Positions 3,506 to 5,410 of a DNA stretch of 5,410 nucleotides are shown piece after piece. The stretch is taken from NCBI GenBank assembly GCA_001751005.1, contig MAXL01000440.1, positions 1 to 5,410 on the forward strand. Direction: 5' to 3'. Positions within the stretch are counted from its first letter, which is position 1. Each line of letters opens with the position of its first letter. Origin of the DNA: Desulfobacterales bacterium S5133MH16. GTDB lineage: Bacteria; Desulfobacterota; Desulfobacteria; Desulfobacterales; UBA11574. Below the pieces are notes generated by a model. The model was not told where the DNA came from, did no database searches, and saw only the letters and a program-made list of their open reading frames with translations. Both the position numbers and the translations under genes were made by a program.

Positions 3506-5410
3506 TTAGCCCATAAACACAGACAGTACGTTTTTTCTTGCATTGGCATGCTGTATGGTTATCTGAATCAGGTCCTCGGGCTTCAAATCTATGCCGCCGG
3601 ATAAGGGCAGGTCGCATTCAATCATGTATTCGGATATGAGTATCTGGCAGGTGTTTCTCTTTTTGTACAGCACAACAGCCTCTTCTTTTTGCCCGATTCT
3701 TTTTTCAAGGTATTTCAACATCCAGTACCTGTGGCGGTTGAATTGAAGCTTTGAGACGCAGCTCATGGGCTGTTCAAGCACCTGTATAATATTCTCTATT
3801 TCTTTCATGGTATAAGGAGCTTCCAGGCCGAGGACCGCCCGTATCTGCCGCTGAGTGGCCAGATCAAAGTATTTCCGGATGGGTGACGTTGAGGTAACAT
3901 AGGCATCCAGACCCAATCCCGAATGATGTTCAGGCTCCGGGTTTAGCACAAAACGGCTTAACAGCCTTCGCTGCATACAGTTTTGGAATAGAGAGCCTTC
4001 GGTTCCCCTGTAGAGTCGTTCACGAGGCGCGGTTTGAGACCTGTATATTGCCGGAGCGTTATGTTGGGCCAGGAATTTGGCCATGAGCCAGTTTGCCATG
4101 ATCATTATTTCCGAAACCAACATCCTTCCGGGACTTTCCCTGTTCACTCTGTTTACGGTAACTTCATTATTCTCATCGACCCATACATTAATATCCGGCA
4201 ACGTGATCTGAACGGCTCCTGCAGCCATCCGGTTCTGACGGAATTGTTCTGCGATATCACGGAGTATAATAATTTCCTTGCTGTCTTGAGCAATTATATT
4301 AACATCGTAATAAGTGAGCTGGCGCTCTACACGTATCAGGCTCGGAATTATTTCATAGTCGATGACTTCGCAGGATTTGCTTAAATTCACCATAATGCTG
4401 ATGGCCGGGCGTAATTGTCCGGCTTTCAGGCTGCAAAGATTTTCGGCAAGACAGGCCGGAATCATCGGTATTTTCTGATCGGGCATATAAATTGAGCTGC
4501 CACGGACCAAAGCCTCTTGATCGATACTATCTCCTTTGTTAATAAAATGCCCGACATCGACAATATGAATCCCGAGGCAATAATGATCACCGTGATCTTC
4601 TATACTGATGGCATCATCGAAATCCAAAGTTGCCTGGCCGTCAATGGTCATCAACGAAAGTCCGGTCAAATCTTTGCGCATGCGGCTATCCGAAAACTCC
4701 TGCTGTGAATCGGACATTTCCGTTGCTCTTTCCATGACATTGCCGGGGAAAGACGTTGAGATATTATATTTATAAAGATCCGTATTTTCGTTTTTATCAA
4801 AAACGCCCAGCTTAACCAAAACCTGAAAGATTTCTTCGTCAGGATCGATGCCGGCCTTTGCAAGCATTGTTTTTCCAAGGTTATAGGTTTTGCTTTCCTT
4901 TTGGAAAAGATAAAATGATTTCAGGATGTTTATAATTTGGGTTTTGTTTTCAGGCGGGGAAGAGGGGGTATCAGTCAAGACGTTTTTAAGCCATTCTCCG
5001 CCCTCTTTGATCATCCGATTTCTGCGCGCTGTTTCTCTTTCCTGAACGATCTTTTGTTCAACCTGATCTTGTGTATTGGGGAAAAAACGATCATGGTTAA
5101 ATTTAAAATAAAGTCTGTTTGAAAAAAATGCCCTGACAACCGCAGACTCGTGATCGCAACTCGGACTTTCCGGGAAACATAATCCGGTCATTGTGTCCAG
5201 ATCGATCCATTCTTGTTCCGTGTTTAAAACTTCCCATAACTCCTTGATATTTATGTGACTTATCAATGCGTTGCGCAGGCTTGCTATCTTCTTTAAGGTA
5301 TGGACCATGGTAATTCTTAGAATGGAAGGATCCAGACGCATTTCGCACTTATGTGATAGACGACTTGCCGAAAGGTTGACTTCCCGGTTGGTTTCGGTCA
5401 GGAGCCTGAG
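3506..5410 (-). CDS. RNase II/RNB-family 3'-5' exoribonuclease, 5' end outside the window
   Basis: The frame ends at 3506-3508 and is still open at base 5410, so the gene is partial at its 5' end. An ATG at 5341 is probably not the start: the 23 codons upstream read in frame and include TETNREVNLSASRLSH, which resembles the N-terminal OB-like segment of this group. Numbered from that ATG, about 128-195 looks like a winged-helix segment and the RNB catalytic domain follows. All four metal-binding aspartates are present in TIDGQATLDFDDAIS (D234, D240, D242, D243). E411 in LVSEIMIMAN and TSTSPIRKYFDL with R489 match conserved active-site positions of RNase II. The last 60 residues are a short, degenerate S1-like end. 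Such enzymes degrade single-stranded RNA processively from the 3' end. It faces the deacylase gene and is not in its operon. Confidence 0.9.
   Translation of the reverse strand, partial: LRLLTETNREVNLSASRLSHKCEMRLDPSILRITMVHTLKKIASLRNALISHINIKELWEVLNTEQEWIDLDTMTGLCFPESPSCDHESAVVRAFFSNRLYFKFNHDRFFPNTQDQVEQKIVQERETARRNRMIKEGGEWLKNVLTDTPSSPPENKTQIINILKSFYLFQKESKTYNLGKTMLAKAGIDPDEEIFQVLVKLGVFDKNENTDLYKYNISTSFPGNVMERATEMSDSQQEFSDSRMRKDLTGLSLMTIDGQATLDFDDAISIEDHGDHYCLGIHIVDVGHFINKGDSIDQEALVRGSSIYMPDQKIPMIPACLAENLCSLKAGQLRPAISIMVNLSKSCEVIDYEIIPSLIRVERQLTYYDVNIIAQDSKEIIILRDIAEQFRQNRMAAGAVQITLPDINVWVDENNEVTVNRVNRESPGRMLVSEIMIMANWLMAKFLAQHNAPAIYRSQTAPRERLYRGTEGSLFQNCMQRRLLSRFVLNPEPEHHSGLGLDAYVTSTSPIRKYFDLATQRQIRAVLGLEAPYTMKEIENIIQVLEQPMSCVSKLQFNRHRYWMLKYLEKRIGQKEEAVVLYKKRNTCQILISEYMIECDLPLSGGIDLKPEDLIQITIQHANARKNVLSVFMG

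Noticed and set aside
3465..3603. 46-codon plus-strand frame across the end of the exoribonuclease gene
   Set aside because: Most of it is antisense to the 3' end of the exoribonuclease gene, and there is no ribosome binding site.
4034..4384. 116-codon plus-strand frame inside the exoribonuclease gene
   Set aside because: It is antisense to conserved RNB-domain sequence and shows no recognisable domain.
5339..5341. ATG as the start of the exoribonuclease
   Set aside because: The frame is open through the window edge, and the upstream codons encode a segment that resembles the N-terminal part of this family, so the real start is outside the window.

Overview
This window looks like ordinary chromosomal DNA from an anaerobic bacterium, most likely a deltaproteobacterium of the Desulfobacterota / sulfate-reducer type. 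That placement is an inference. It rests on a combination of gene families common in such genomes (an ARMT1-like DUF89 protein, a FmdB-type zinc ribbon with a Cys-rich tail, a NifX/NifB-type protein with a Gly-rich tail, and a CGGC-domain protein) and on a T/G-rich intergenic repeat style I associate with that group. No rRNA, tRNA, CRISPR array, transposase or phage gene is visible.

Layout. Bases 1-144 are non-coding and hold three inverted repeats: a 20-bp one at 7-26, a hairpin at 39-62, and a perfect 15-bp palindrome at 109-123. Six plus-strand genes then follow in three blocks, plus one short additional ORF. Block 1 (145-1545) holds a DUF89 metal-dependent phosphatase-like protein, an unrecognised 75-residue protein 5 bases behind it, and a FmdB-type zinc ribbon 61 bases further on. 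A 222-bp gap (1546-1767) carries a degenerate T/G-rich repeat. Block 2 (1768-2646) holds a NifX/NifB-type cofactor-binding protein with a Gly/Arg/Met tail and, 21 bases later behind a strong ribosome binding site, a CGGC-domain protein. Block 3 (2712-3346) holds a 50-codon ORF whose start region lies inside a long hairpin, and 2 bases after its stop a YbaK-type aminoacyl-tRNA deacylase. On the opposite strand, convergent with these, is an RNase II/RNB-family exoribonuclease (3506 to the window edge). Its reading frame stays open through base 5410, so its 5' end is missing.

How they may work together. Blocks 1 and 2 encode small, Cys-rich or metal-associated proteins, which suggests metal or metal-cofactor handling, but no substrate can be read from the sequence. 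Block 3 and the exoribonuclease concern RNA and translation and may be neighbours only by chance. The most interesting local signal is the hairpin at 2693-2753. It buries the likely Shine-Dalgarno sequence of the 50-codon ORF, and that ORF ends directly against the deacylase start, so the arrangement could be a translational switch for the deacylase gene.
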